From Aquanectria penicillioides (Eukaryota; Ascomycota; Sordariomycetes; Hypocreales; Nectriaceae): a DNA stretch of 64,000 nt. The stretch is taken from NCBI GenBank assembly GCA_003415625.1, contig PYIU01000007.1, positions 1,674,001 through 1,738,000 on the forward strand, given 5' to 3'. The notes beneath the pieces are model-generated. The model made no database searches. It saw only the letters and a list, made by a program, of their open reading frames with translations, and was not told where the DNA came from. Positions within the stretch are counted from its first letter, which is position 1, and each line of letters opens with the position of its first letter. Positions 9,716-20,954 of the stretch are shown piece after piece. The position numbers were made by a program, and so were the translations under genes.

Positions 9716-12700
9716 TGATTGTGGGCTCTTCACGGCACTAACCATGCCACCCTCATATTGAAATTGCTGTGTAGGACAAGCAGAAAACAGATGCAAGGCA
9801 GCACGCAGCAATGCAGACACAACACGGTGGCTTCGCCTCCTCTCCATCGCCATCTTGGCATTAATTTAACACCATGGTTTTTGGTAACCACATTCGACTA
9901 CGTCACTTGACCCCGCGTGGCCTTGCATCTCTCGCCTTGCATGTCGCCTCGCAGATAACTAACTCAGAAGTGTGTGAGTGGGAAATGGCTCAAAAGCCTC
10001 CTGGCCTCTGAGAGGCCTGTTGTCTCCTTCACGAGCCCATTGTCCAGCCCTGCATCGTCCACGCCAATTGGGTTTCGTTCCCCCAGGCCTCTCGCCCTCC
10101 AGCTTGGCGCAACCATCTCGTCACCGACAGGGGCACTCCTTCATACTGTACTACAGCCTAGCCTTGGATGCAGATGGGCGTCGCATGATGGGGGGGTTTA
10201 CTCGCTGCTCATGGCTGGTCGTTTCCCCAGACAGTTCCCAAGCCGCCCCTCCCCACCCCTTTCCCTCTTCCCCACACACACCAACGCCAGACAGAATCAT
10301 CGACGCAGCGAATCCTGGCCGGACCTTTTCTTCGATGTCCCCCCTCCAAGCTCGGCAAGTTAAGAACCAATTATTCACTGTCCCTGTCCAGATCCTGCCA
10401 AGTGTTGTTTGCTTTTGTCCCATTGTCGTCCCCCATGCGCATCGGCCGAGGACTCTCGTCACAGATGCAAGAATCCCATCCCCCATGCACCGCCTCCACG
10501 CCTTCTTCGTGTAGGTTCCCATGGATGACTCCTACCAATTAGCTCACGACAACAAGCATGAAGCATGGCGTCCCGGTGCGGTGCCGTCTGGCGGGACTGG
10601 ACCGACAGACCTGAGAATCCCGGTCCGACCCGGGGCATCACCTTTCACCGCGCGGGTGTGTCGAGCATCGACCGATTCGACGAGGGGGCACAAGGGCAGT
10701 CAGCTTGCATCTAATCCAGGGGTATACCAGTCCAGACTCATCCAATTCCGCACTCCTTGGATCCAACAATGTCCAGCCCGACCGGAGCTCGGTCAGAAGC
10801 CGTGATACCTTTTTCTGGGGAGAGAGGGGGAGGAAGGAGAGAAGAAGCCGTCCGCCATAGAGATCTCGACATCTCAAAAAGATGCATCGCCATCTGCGGC
10901 AAAGGTTGTAAAGCCGTCGGTGTCCGTGTTTTGGAATGGAACGACTTTTAGGTTTTGCCTGGTCCTTGACGCCATGGAGAGCAACAAGGCTTCGGACGGA
11001 ATCCGTGACGCTATGATCTTGACCGCTTCTCGGTTCATAAGCCTCGGTTGTGGTGAGAACGGTAATCCGATGAGTTTTCGTCGTGAATGCTCAAGTTTGG
11101 GATACTCTTCATGTCCCCCCATATCCCCTTTTTTCTTGATCTCGAGTTGTAAGTTAACGCGACCGTCGAGCAGCAAACCCGAGACATCCGCACCGCGTCA
11201 TGAAAAACATCACTTCCTGACCTCCACTGTGAGATGCGAACTCTGTAAACATTCCCTAATCAAGTACCGCTCTTTTATTATTGCCACATCCAGCTGCGGT
11301 GGGCTAACGACAGCCCCCGAATCCCAACGAAGTGGAATATCATCGACCGATGAACTACCTTCTCGTTCGCATTTAATTTGTTTGCATCTATAGCTCCTTA
11401 TTTTCTTTCCTCTTACCGCTCGAACTAGACAGCATTTACGAGCCCGTTTATCTCTTTTTTTGACTGTCAACTATCCACACAGCATGTTTGAACAGGACCC
11501 ATGCTACAAAGCAACGCATCCATTTCATCACCTCCAACGTCCAAATTGTCAATGTTTCTTGATGGAAAGGATAGAACAGTTCCACTCTGCCTTGAGAAAC
11601 GTGTCTCTCAGCAACGGATCTCAATTGAGCTACTGTTTATACTGGGAGTGGTGTTTTTTCTCATGGGATCGATGATCGGGGTGTCTAGCCCAGATCCAAG
11701 CGGAAGATGAATTCTGAGGCCTTTGACGACAATCATGCCTAGTCATGCTTCCATTGCTGTAGCCATGTGAAACATGATAGTGTTGATGGGAGCGAAGACG
11801 TGGGAACCCCCAATCCCCATTTAGCCCAGAGTCCAAAGGCAGTGTCCCCCTCCTGAGATGCCCTCTTTGGTCCCTTTCAAGAAATCGCGCCTAGAAGCCA
11901 GGGACCTTGGAAACTTGGAGCCATCTCGTAGCACAAAGCCAATAGAATAGAAACCTATGGAAACGTATACCCCTGAAGACCATACATCTTGCGATCCCGG
12001 CTCCGCTTGCTTAGTCGTCATGCAGGCCGAGATATGCCAAAACCGCACCGGGCCGTCAACACCATGTTGACGGACGGCAAGCCTATATCATTTGTAGATG
12101 AATGAACCCGCATGAAGGTCATGTGAGCAAACGCGAAAGTCTAGCGTTGTTGTGATGTAGGATAACAAAAAAATCTGTTGTCCTTGAAGGCATTCAGGAA
12201 ATCTCGACTCTCCAAACACCACCCGAACGAAACCCGCGATCCACCTTTCACACCACTTTTCTTGGGCGCAAAGCACCTCCACCCACCCAAAGGGCGTTGG
12301 TCTCTTTGAATCTCCATTTACTTCTTGGTACACTCATTTCTTCAAGCACAGAGACTCCAGCTCCTCACCAACCTTGCCGTTCTGCAGGCTCTTTGGCTTG
12401 AGCTCTCGTCTGTCACTCCGGCCTGCCTCGCCTAAGAGGCACATCTACTTCGTCTTTCTTGTCCTCCCTATCTACCTTGCTGGTATTTTGCAGAATCACA
12501 TTGCTGTCTTGGCCTAAATCTTCTAACTCGCCGCGGGCAGATCCTTATCGGCTAAGTAGTTCTGTCCTTCCCGTTGCTAAACTGCTGCTGCCCTTAGGCC
12601 GCCAGAGCTAACTACGGGATCAGGGTGCTCCTTCCTTTACGAGCTTCTTTGAGGAATCACAAGCCTTAGGACAGCATTGAATTCCCTCCAACTTCTTGGA

Positions 12701-13671
12701 ACCTTTCTTCTCTTTGTCTTTTCTTCTTCGTCTTCGCCTCTTCCATCACCTCCTCTTCGACCTGCATCTGCGCTGCTATTTGCCTTGGCCTCAGCCATCC
12801 TGCAACTTGCGACTCTTCTGCAGTGCACATTCTCTTCGTCTTTCTTCCATCCCGGCCACCCGTCGTCGCCCCACCTCCAGTTGGACGTCCTGGAAAAAAC
12901 ACTAGGGCGCTGTATGTTCTACCAGCTGCTGACTGCTGCCGTCGGCACCTTTTGGGTAAGTTTCTTTCGCGTTTGCTTCACCTATGTCTTCATCTCTACC
13001 AGGCTTTGCGCTAGTGCCAAAGCCCAATTTTCCAAACTTGCCATTGTTTTTGCCAATTTTGATCTGCCATCGGACCGTCTGGACATGAAACCGCGAACTT
13101 CCCAGAAGACAGCGGGCGAAAGTTCAGTAACCAGGTGTGCAAATCGCCAGCCTCTCAAATTTGGTTCTTCAAAACCTCTGTCCTCCTTTGGATCTGCCTT
13201 GAATTTGGCCACCAACAACAATTTCTGGATTCTGGATTTGCCTGGCTCTTTGCCTCGACTTTCAACATGCCCAAGCCCCGTAGCCGCAAGGCGAGGAAAC
13301 TTATCCGCTGGCTTTGGGCCGCCCAGCTCAATGATGCCGCTTTAACACCTCAGATCATGTACCTCATCAGATACACTCTAAAGGGAAATTTTTGTTACGC
13401 ACTCATACAGTTTCTAGCCGAAGAGCCGCTTCCGCAGCCTTACCAGATAGTTTTGGATCCCAATGAATTGCCCGATTTTTTGAAGTCACAGCTCGATGCT
13501 CAAGATATCACTAACGACAGCAGTCTTTGGACACAGGTCACCCCTCTTCTGCAATTCATCCGTTTCAATCTTGGTCTGTCTGATAAGAAGGGCAGCTATC
13601 CCACATTGTTCTTCTGGCATTCGAAAGACAGACATCGCTCGTTTTTCTTCTTCGCCTTCCTCAACTTCAAA

Positions 13672-16567
13672 ATGGACTCCAATGCCTACACGGCACGTGA
13701 GCTCTTGCGTATGAGACACCGGCCTCTCGATAGCAACCTCGCTCAAAGATTATGGACGAAGCTCAAACTGGATTCCGACCTTGGTAAGTGTTTTCCTCTC
13801 CAAAAAAGGTATTATGATGTCGAGAAATCTGATTGCTGGACTAGTTGACGTTGTCCGTGTTCCTCGGCCTCTTCCACTCATTGAAGAGGAGCCCAAGGAA
13901 TCCCCCAAGGAAACTGACGACAAACCCACAGCTGATCGTGCATCTGCCACTCAGCTTGATGGCACAGATTCCGATTGGAAATACATCGGTCGATCCGACC
14001 CTGAGAACATCGAGAGCCATTGCTCTGCTCCAGCTGACCTCGCTGCCAAGAAGGCCGAGGGCTTTCAGAAGTTCTATAAGGCGGTTGTATCTCCTGCTCA
14101 TGTCCGAGTTACTGCAGGTGGCCGGATTGTCCCCAACACCCGTGGATCCCATTCCCCCACTACGAAATGGGCTCGCGAGCGCACTCTCGGGGACGCATCA
14201 ACTGGTGGCCACCCGGCGGCAGTGCCTCAACCTGGCAATGCTCAATTTGCAATGCAACAGCCTTTTTTCAGCCCTTTCGCTCCTATGATGAACGCATTTG
14301 CTCCTGGTATGCATCCTGGCATGGTGCCTGGACAAACACCTTATCCAATCATGCCAATGCCGTTGGGCTTCAACATGGCTGGTGGTTATGCTGTACCCCA
14401 TGCAACCTTCAACCCTTTCCTGGAACCCAAGTCTGCTGCTAATCAGTCGAATGGCTCGTCTCGAAGCGATAAGCAAAGCGAAGCTGGTGCATCTAACAAA
14501 CTCAAACCTCTTCACATTTCGCCTCCCGAACAGTTTGACCCTTCTCGGCCATTCTAGCAAAATGGCCAGTGGATGCCAAACGGTCACCCATTCTATCACT
14601 ACAACATGATGCAACCGCAACCGCAGGCCTTCCAGCCCCTTCAAATGCCCTCTCAGATGATGATGGCCCCGGGCCCCACTGGGATTAACTGCATGCCCTC
14701 CTTTGCTCCTGCAAAGCCCAGTCAAGCTACGTCGCTCCCCCTTGCAACGCCAAATGGTACTGAACCTAGCATACCACCTTTGACGAACCCGCCGATCTCT
14801 TCGATTCGTCCCAGCGAGATCACAAAGAAGCAAATAGACAGTCTTCGGGGATCTCTTAAATATTTCGAGGACCAACTTCAGTACAACAAGCACCAAATTG
14901 ACGAAAAGGCTACTGAGAATCAGGCGCAGCAGATTCGTGCTCAAATTGAACACTTTGAAAAAAACCTTGAGAGTCAGCTAGAGTATGAAGACAAGCACTA
15001 CCCCAAGCCTGAAATACAGAAACATGACGAGGATTCCGGCTCACCGACGAGTGTCGATGGAATAGGAGGCCCTATGTCCATGGACAAGAAGTCTGATGGA
15101 TCGCAACCGATGCCCCATGACGACTCCCAAAAATCAACTCCCACCAACGTTGTGATTCGAGAGCGAGGTCCTACTAGAGCCGCTTCTGGTCTCAATTCGA
15201 CGAAATCAGCTTCTGCATTTCCTCGTATGAAAGACCCTGTCGACTTGTCCGGTGGCCACAAAGACCTCTCTAAAAAGGCCTCGAGCCTTCCTGTCAATGC
15301 TGCTTTGGCCAAACCGTTTCAGCCTCGAGCCGACCAGAGCACTTCTACATTGGCCACAGCCATCTACGCTCCACAATCAGCTGAACCCAAGCCAGACGGA
15401 GAAGAGTTTTGTCATTCAACTGACCACCTCATTCCCAAGGGCGGCTCTAATTGGAGATCTTTCTTCGAGATAAGATCTGCTCTAGGGGTTCCTTATCTTA
15501 TTGGGGAGCGTCCGGAAGGGATGTCTCACGATATCGTCAAAGATACAGACTATGTCTATCCTCGTGATCTGACGGATGATGAACTCCGAGCTCGTCACAT
15601 GTTCTGGGGCAAGACTCCTCACCGTCTTCAAAAAGGGCTCCCTAAGTTCGACGGCAAAGACTTTTATCCAGCTTCGCCTGACCAGCAATTCTCTCCAAAC
15701 TCATCTCTTGACTCAGTCGCGCCCGCGAGCGAGCCTGACCTAGAGAACAGCGAACCAGCACAGAATATCCAGCGATTCAACTCAGAGAACACGGATCCAT
15801 TTCATGGTATGGCACCATCTGGATTGGAGGCGATCCGCGGCCGACTTGGTGATGTTACACAGTCTGAATCACTGCCAAGCCAAGAAGATTCGATAATGAA
15901 CATGTATGGAACTGAGATCCGACGCCCAATTTCTTGCATGACCCAGGTCAGCGAAGTCTACCGGTCGTTTTGTCAGGCAGGTAGCAATAGCCAAAACTCC
16001 TCACCCCCCACATCGGAGACCCTTCAGGACAGCCCCAAGACAGAGTCCAAGGATAGTTCGGGGAGTAAGCTATCTCCCGAAGATTCTTCAACGAGCTCCG
16101 GCAGCGATGAAAAGGAGAACTTGATCTTTCAAGGCCGCCATTCAATGGAACGTAACCGGTATGTAAATACCAATTTCAGATCCTTCTCGAGTCGTCACTA
16201 ACATGTGTCAGTGTCAAGCCACGCAACCGAAGTAACACAATCTTGAGCTCAGTGCTGAAGAAGTCAAAGGCAAGTGCCAAGGTTGCACCTGGCAAAGTAT
16301 CTCCAACAACAGCCCAGGGCGTACTTCCCAATTATTCAGGACATGCTACTGCTTCGCTGACACCCACAATTTCCAACGCAACACCAACTCCTCGAGGACA
16401 TGGTGTCAAGGTTAGCGAGATAGGCAACCCCCGTTCCTCGGGTGACGGCATCGAGAAACGAGTAGAAAACCTCCCTCCGGTTGATCGGCGCTCTATGGAG
16501 GAATCGCGAAGGGGTGTTGGCCGCCAAGGCAAATGCAACCGTGGCATGGGCACACGTTAAGAGTTGA
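13672..16567 (+). CDS. Putative eIF4E-binding/regulatory protein, with internal in-frame TAG
   Basis: Exons 13672-13783, 13845-16158, 16212-16410 and 16466-16567 join in frame (about 908 residues if the TAG is read through). The start MDSNAYTARELLRMRHR is in a good ATG context (CAAAATGG). YTARELL at residues 6-12 fits the eIF4E-binding consensus Y-x4-L-hydrophobic, followed by RMR as in 4E-T/Cup-type proteins. The rest is disordered: acidic/Pro, then Met/Pro/Gln/Phe-rich, then a coiled coil (KKQIDSLRGSLKYFEDQLQY, near 14824-14990), Ser-rich segments and a conserved-looking C-terminus (GALWRNREGVLAAKANATVA). A TAG at 14555-14557 interrupts exon 2 but the same frame stays open for another 1.6 kb. 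It may be a nonsense mutation, an unrecognised intron end, or an error. The 3' end is less certain: another open segment with an acceptor site follows at 16652. The function is inferred from the motif only. Confidence 0.7.
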
Positions 16568-17868
16568 CTTTCCTAATCTTGTTCCAGTCTTTGAGGCCAA
16601 GGACGGACGACGCTCACCCAAACGCAGTTTGGTATTTGGTCATAATTACAGCTGTACCATGTTCGCCTTTACGTGTTACTTGATTCCATGTGTCCTCTCA
16701 TTCCTCGCTCAACCAATGTTTGTCGGTTCGATGACGCCACAACGACTGAGTCAAAGGTTCTTCACGATCGTCCAAACCCGCGCATTGATGAGATCAGGAA
16801 GAACACGGAGATTCAGAAACCAAGACGATACAATTGTTAGAAAATAAATGTTTATGGTAATCACCATCATGGACAAACATCGAAAAAGGATACCCTGCTG
16901 CGCCATGGTAATCACGGATCAATTTCTGTGCATGGACAGTACATGGAGTGGGACGTGGTTTTGGAGGTTCGACATGATGTTAATCACCACAGGAGGAACT
17001 TTGTACAGATATGATCACCAATTGTTTCTTCATCACTTAGGAATAATCATGCTTCTCGCTATTAACTCATGGTATCCTCTATGCTATTTCCAAGTGAAGC
17101 ACCCAATCGCCGGTGAAAGGACTTGTTGACAGTGTCGCATTGTGATGCGTCTCCATGAAAACCACAGAATCAGGGCCTCTGACTCCAGGTAGAAGCAAGA
17201 TTTTGGAGACAACAATACAGTGAGATTTACAAAAGCCTCTCGTGAATAGGTTACAACATGTGCCTCACCTTCAAATTTCCAACCTCATTGAAACTCGGAG
17301 AAAATCTTCAAGCGAGAGCAGGGCCCGTTCATGATAGTTATTTGGGCCCTACCGGGTTTACTCTTCGCTAGTCGTATACCTCGAAAACCATGGATCTATG
17401 TGGTTGACGCGGAGATATCCTAGCGGTGGATGTGTTTTTTGTCTACCGACTTACCTTTGTAGAGGGCGCTGTTCCAAGTGCCATGGTATTGCAGTTGTTC
17501 TACGACGACACTTGTCGAGTCCGGGGAGTCAAGCCTACGGGATGAAGCATAAGTAGTGGCAGCTTGCTTGACACAAGCGGCCCAACAGTCACGCTAGGAC
17601 TTGCGTGGTGGAGCAGGTAAGACTTCGGGATAAACCTCCCATGGAGCACTTCACCAGCTGAGTGAAATGGCCATTGAGAACCCTAAAATTCTCAATTCAT
17701 CTACCCTGCTGTAGACCCGTACCGCGCCGAAAACGTCGGTATCGCAAAAACGCCGGAGTATATGCCCATTCCTCATCAACTTTTGCCCATGGTGTTTGCA
17801 TTAGAAAGAATTCGTCCCTCAGAAGGCTAGTCGGTTTTTCGGTTTCTTTTGTGCGCAAGTGTCATCGC
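16568..17868. other. Convergent spacer, possibly with an extra 3' exon or non-coding RNA
   Basis: Between the plus-strand gene ending at 16567 and RPL26 on the minus strand. An acceptor-like ATTACAG ends at 16651 and is followed by about 57 open codons (to a TAG at about 16842), which could be an extra exon or chance. The stretch 17300-17650 is GC-balanced with several short inverted repeats, but I could not match it to a known structural RNA. Confidence 0.4.
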
Positions 17869-18458
17869 TTAAGCGGTGACCTTGGTGTTGGCACGGAGCT
17901 CACGGCCGACCTTGGAGCGGGCCAGGATGTCCTCACGGTCCTTGTCAAGCTTGAGCTTGGTGATGACGACGTTGGAGGGGTGGAGGCCCAGGGGGACGCT
18001 CTGGCCGGAAGCCTTCTCACGGGTGACGCGCTCGACGTGGATAACGTACTTGAGGCGGTAGACGGAAGTGACCTTGCCCTCACGGCCCTTGTTGGAGCCA
18101 CGGACGATGGTGACCTCGTCGTCCTTGCGGATGGGGATGCTGCGGACCTATTTTGGCTGGGTCAGCGAACTGATTTCTTGGGCCCGAGAAAATTTTCCGC
18201 TGAGAGGAAAATGGCAGGGCGACTCACGTTGTACTTCTCACGGAGCTCCTTGCTGAGAGGGGCGCTCATGATGACACGACGGCGGTCTGAGGGAGCCTTG
18301 AAGTGAGCGGCACGGCTCTTGCGTCGGGAGGACGAAACGACTGGAATCGGTCAGCAAAATTGTCGCGGTGAGACAGAAAAACCCGGGCGAGAGCGCATTT
18401 GCATTGAATATGCTATCGAGGGCAAATAGAGGGACTCACGGGGGTTGACCTTGGCCAT
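17869..18458 (-). CDS. RPL26: 60S ribosomal protein L26 (uL24)
   Basis: Component of the large cytosolic ribosomal subunit near the polypeptide exit tunnel. Exons 18458-18440, 18340-18228 and 18147-17869 give 136 residues, the normal eukaryotic length. The first exon encodes only MAKVNP plus one base, a layout typical of fungal ribosomal protein genes. The spliced protein reads [20 protein letters not shown], then [35 protein letters not shown] (the KOW motif) and ends ANTKVTA. All donors are GTGAGT, and codon use is strongly biased to C-ending codons as expected for a highly expressed gene. Identification is certain. Confidence 0.98.
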
Positions 18459-19232
18459 TTTGTCGGTTAGTTGTCGAGATAGAACTTCGGCGTTGGGCGT
18501 TGAGCGGGTTGTCGAACAAGAAGATTTTAGAAAGAACGGGAAGTTGTGTGCGAAATTTAGACAAAGCTGTGGGTTGTGGGTCGGCACGTGACTCTCGTAC
18601 CCTACGACAAGTCGAGTCTAGTCAAGACCTGAGTTTTTTATTGACGATGAGGAAGCGGGCCCACTTGGATGGCACGTCGAGGAGCAGCCGGCTCTATCTC
18701 GGCAAAAGACAACAAAGCAGATGAAGAACATTTACAACCACATATCTCTAACAAAAGAGACAAAGCGACACTCCAAATCATTTATTGGCTATTAGTTAAG
18801 CGTAATTACGTAGACTAGACTCACATACAAATTAGGGCTGCAACTCGTTCTATCCCCTCATAGCGTTGATTGATTCCAGAATGAGTGACTTGAAAATGGT
18901 TCATGCGGGTGCGATGTGGAGCTGAGCATCATTCCAACAGCGCCTTCATTTCAAGTCCAAAGTCACGATGCACAATGAAACCAAGTCATTACAGATACTG
19001 GCCTAACCCATAACTTTCATGGTACAATTCTTTCATGGATGTCCAAGGAGATTCTATTTTGCTAATTGGTGCATCTAATGCGTGAAGTATACAAAGATAA
19101 ATAAGAGGAGGGCGTATCGTACACGTCACATCTTCTGATCCAACATTTATGCCGAAGCAGGCCTCTGGAAACGTCCGTTGTTATCATATCTTGCTTCTGT
19201 TTATCGTTAATAATGCCAATTACTTCCGGCAG
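18459..19232. other. RPL26 promoter region
   Basis: Lies upstream of RPL26 and downstream of the COX11 stop, both on the minus strand. It should hold the RPL26 promoter and COX11 3' UTR. No coding or RNA gene seen. Confidence 0.6.
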
Positions 19233-20091
19233 TCATGGGAAGTACTCACTGAAGAAAGTATAACTCAAGGTCACCGTCTCCACGCCCTTCATGTTCAAAT
19301 CGTTCAACAGGTCGGGGTCGAGGTAGAAGAACACAGGCATGTCGACGGTCTCTCCCGCATTCAGCCTCTGTTCCTCGAAGCAGAAACACTGGATCTTGCT
19401 GAAATATGGCGCACATTGGGCGGGGGTCACACTGTAGGTGGCCACGCCAATGATGTCGGTATCGCTGGTGTTGGTCGCCGTGTAGAAGGCCAATGCGGTC
19501 TCGCCAGGGAGGACGCGCACCTCGCGCTGCTGGGGGGTAAACTTCCAGGGCAAAACATCGGAGACGGAGGCGTTGAAGGTGACTCGAATGCGCTTGGCGT
19601 CCTTGACAGGAACGAGTCGGCTAGCGAGGTCGCCTTCCTCGACAGTTCCATCGTGGGCACGCACGGGCTGACCACCCCAACCAGTGGTTTGGCAAATCTT
19701 TTCAATGTATTAGATCGAGAGCGGGAAGGTTGAGGGAATCCGAGAATACCATCTTGTAGAGCGGAACCGAACCGTAGGTGAGAGCGACAAAACCGAGGAT
19801 CGTGCTGAGAGTGTAGTATCTAAACTGCGTTAGAGGTGGTTGCCGAATCCCGATTGGGGGACTCCTACGCTACTGATCGGTTCTTCTTGCGGTAGTGGGC
19901 GCGGATCTCGTCCATTGATGGCGTGTAGTTCTTCTTTTGCTGATCACTCTTGGCGAAGAGCTCGAGACATTGCGGCGGAAGCTAAGGCGGGCCTGCTGCG
20001 GGCGCGGGCGGGCATTCTGGCAGAAGAAGCAAGCCCATGGCGATGAGACAGCCCGCATGGAGCTTCTCGCGATCCGGGGCGCGGCGTTCAT
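19233..20091 (-). CDS. COX11: Cox11, copper chaperone for cytochrome c oxidase (CtaG family)
   Basis: Mitochondrial inner-membrane protein that delivers copper to the CuB site of Cox1. Exons 20091-19874, 19824-19750 and 19697-19233. Exon 1 encodes an Arg/Ser-rich presequence (MNAAPRIARSSMRAVSS..RRNVSSSS) followed by KKNYTPSMDEIRAHYRKKNR. Exon 2 is the transmembrane segment (YYTLSTILGFVALTYGSVPLY). Exon 3 is the intermembrane-space copper domain with ICQTTGWGGQP and the copper-binding IQCFCFEEQRL (CFC). Exon 1 contains a frame switch near 19952: the presequence and the SDQQKKN part are in different frames, and exon 1 is 218 nt, one short of the multiple of three needed. A single missing base explains it. 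Otherwise length (252 residues) is normal. Confidence 0.93.
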
Positions 20092-20954
20092 CGTCAATTG
20101 GGCCCGAAATTCGGGTGTTTGGTAGTGAGTCGGGTGAAGCTTGAGCGTCGGATGATTTCTGGCGATTTCTGGGTGACGTCGGCGTTCGGCCTCTACCGCA
20201 GCCGACAAGCTCAGTGGGGTCACGAGCTTGGCATTGAGTCCGCCTACCCTATAGCATTCCTTTTCCAAGAATCTTGTAGGAAAAGGAGGAAGAGTTATCT
20301 TCGTGGCGGATTATTCATAAAAGCCGTATGCAGAAATGACTTTAATATTTTAGGAGGCAGCTAGCATGGCAGTGTGTAGTATTCGACAACGACAAAGAAA
20401 CACTAGGACTTGCACGACTTCGTTCACTCAATCACCACAGTTGTGAATTGATGAATGAAAAGGACACTTACCGCAACATCAAAATCGAAAAATGATCTAC
20501 CGCGACGATGACCAGTGGTATGAAGAAGATGTGAAAATTTTAATTCCTATGCTAATAGCTCCTCTGCTAGCCATGGCATTCCGCAGCCCATGTGTATTTG
20601 TTATCATGGTTGGTCATGGTAGAGGCTCTCTCATCTTTGTTGGCTAGTTGGCCTTCTGTGCACTAATGAAGCCTGGAATATCACAGTTATGTCACCGGGA
20701 AATCGATTCATGGAATGTTACTTGTTTTACATAAGAAACCTAGGTACATAGAAAACATTCGGTATTCAGTCGTGATGCTCGTTGCCAGCGTGCACTGAAC
20801 TGTGGTGGCCTTCACTTCGTGTAGTTTCGAGGACAATAAAAGTTGGTAATTTGCAGCGTCTAGCGCTAAATAACTGGGCGCTTGGCCTCTTCGTTTACAT
20901 TAAGAAACCCTTATTCACGAATGCTCCCCATTGCCACGTTCTGCAAAGAACCTC
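20092..20954. other. Intergenic between COX11 and tyrosinase
   Basis: COX11 upstream region and tyrosinase 3' UTR. AT-rich, no gene recognised. Confidence 0.6.

Larger units (their letters stand above)
8161..13671. other. Long gene-free region (5.5 kb)
   Basis: No convincing gene on either strand. The open frames here (for example 9974-10514 plus, 10920-11393 plus, 11821-12333 minus) show no domains and codon content like random sequence. The region holds an inverted TACC/GGTA repeat (8827-8866), a 104-nt GT microsatellite (9610-9713), and from about 12.35 kb to 13.67 kb a pyrimidine-rich stretch that looks like a long promoter plus 5' leader of the gene starting at 13672. An unannotated long non-coding RNA cannot be excluded. 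Confidence 0.55.

Noticed and set aside
9587..9853. Open frames across the GT microsatellite
   Set aside because: They encode only Thr-His or Cys-Val repeats produced by the dinucleotide repeat.
10920..11393. 157-codon open frame in the gene-free region
   Set aside because: No domain, no splice-supported extension, composition like random sequence.
13135..13671. In-frame N-terminal extension of the gene at 13672
   Set aside because: The extra 179 residues look like translated leader (hydrophobic, Phe-rich, no domain), while the ATG at 13672 has a good context and a functional-looking motif.
16848..17129. 93-codon open frame downstream of the 4E-binding-like gene
   Set aside because: No recognisable features; frame disagrees with the neighbouring exon-like segment.
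17449..17456. ACTTACCT, like the 5' end of U1 snRNA, inside a structured-looking stretch (17300-17650)
   Set aside because: The following bases do not match U1 stem-loops and there is no convincing Sm site downstream; the octamer can occur by chance.
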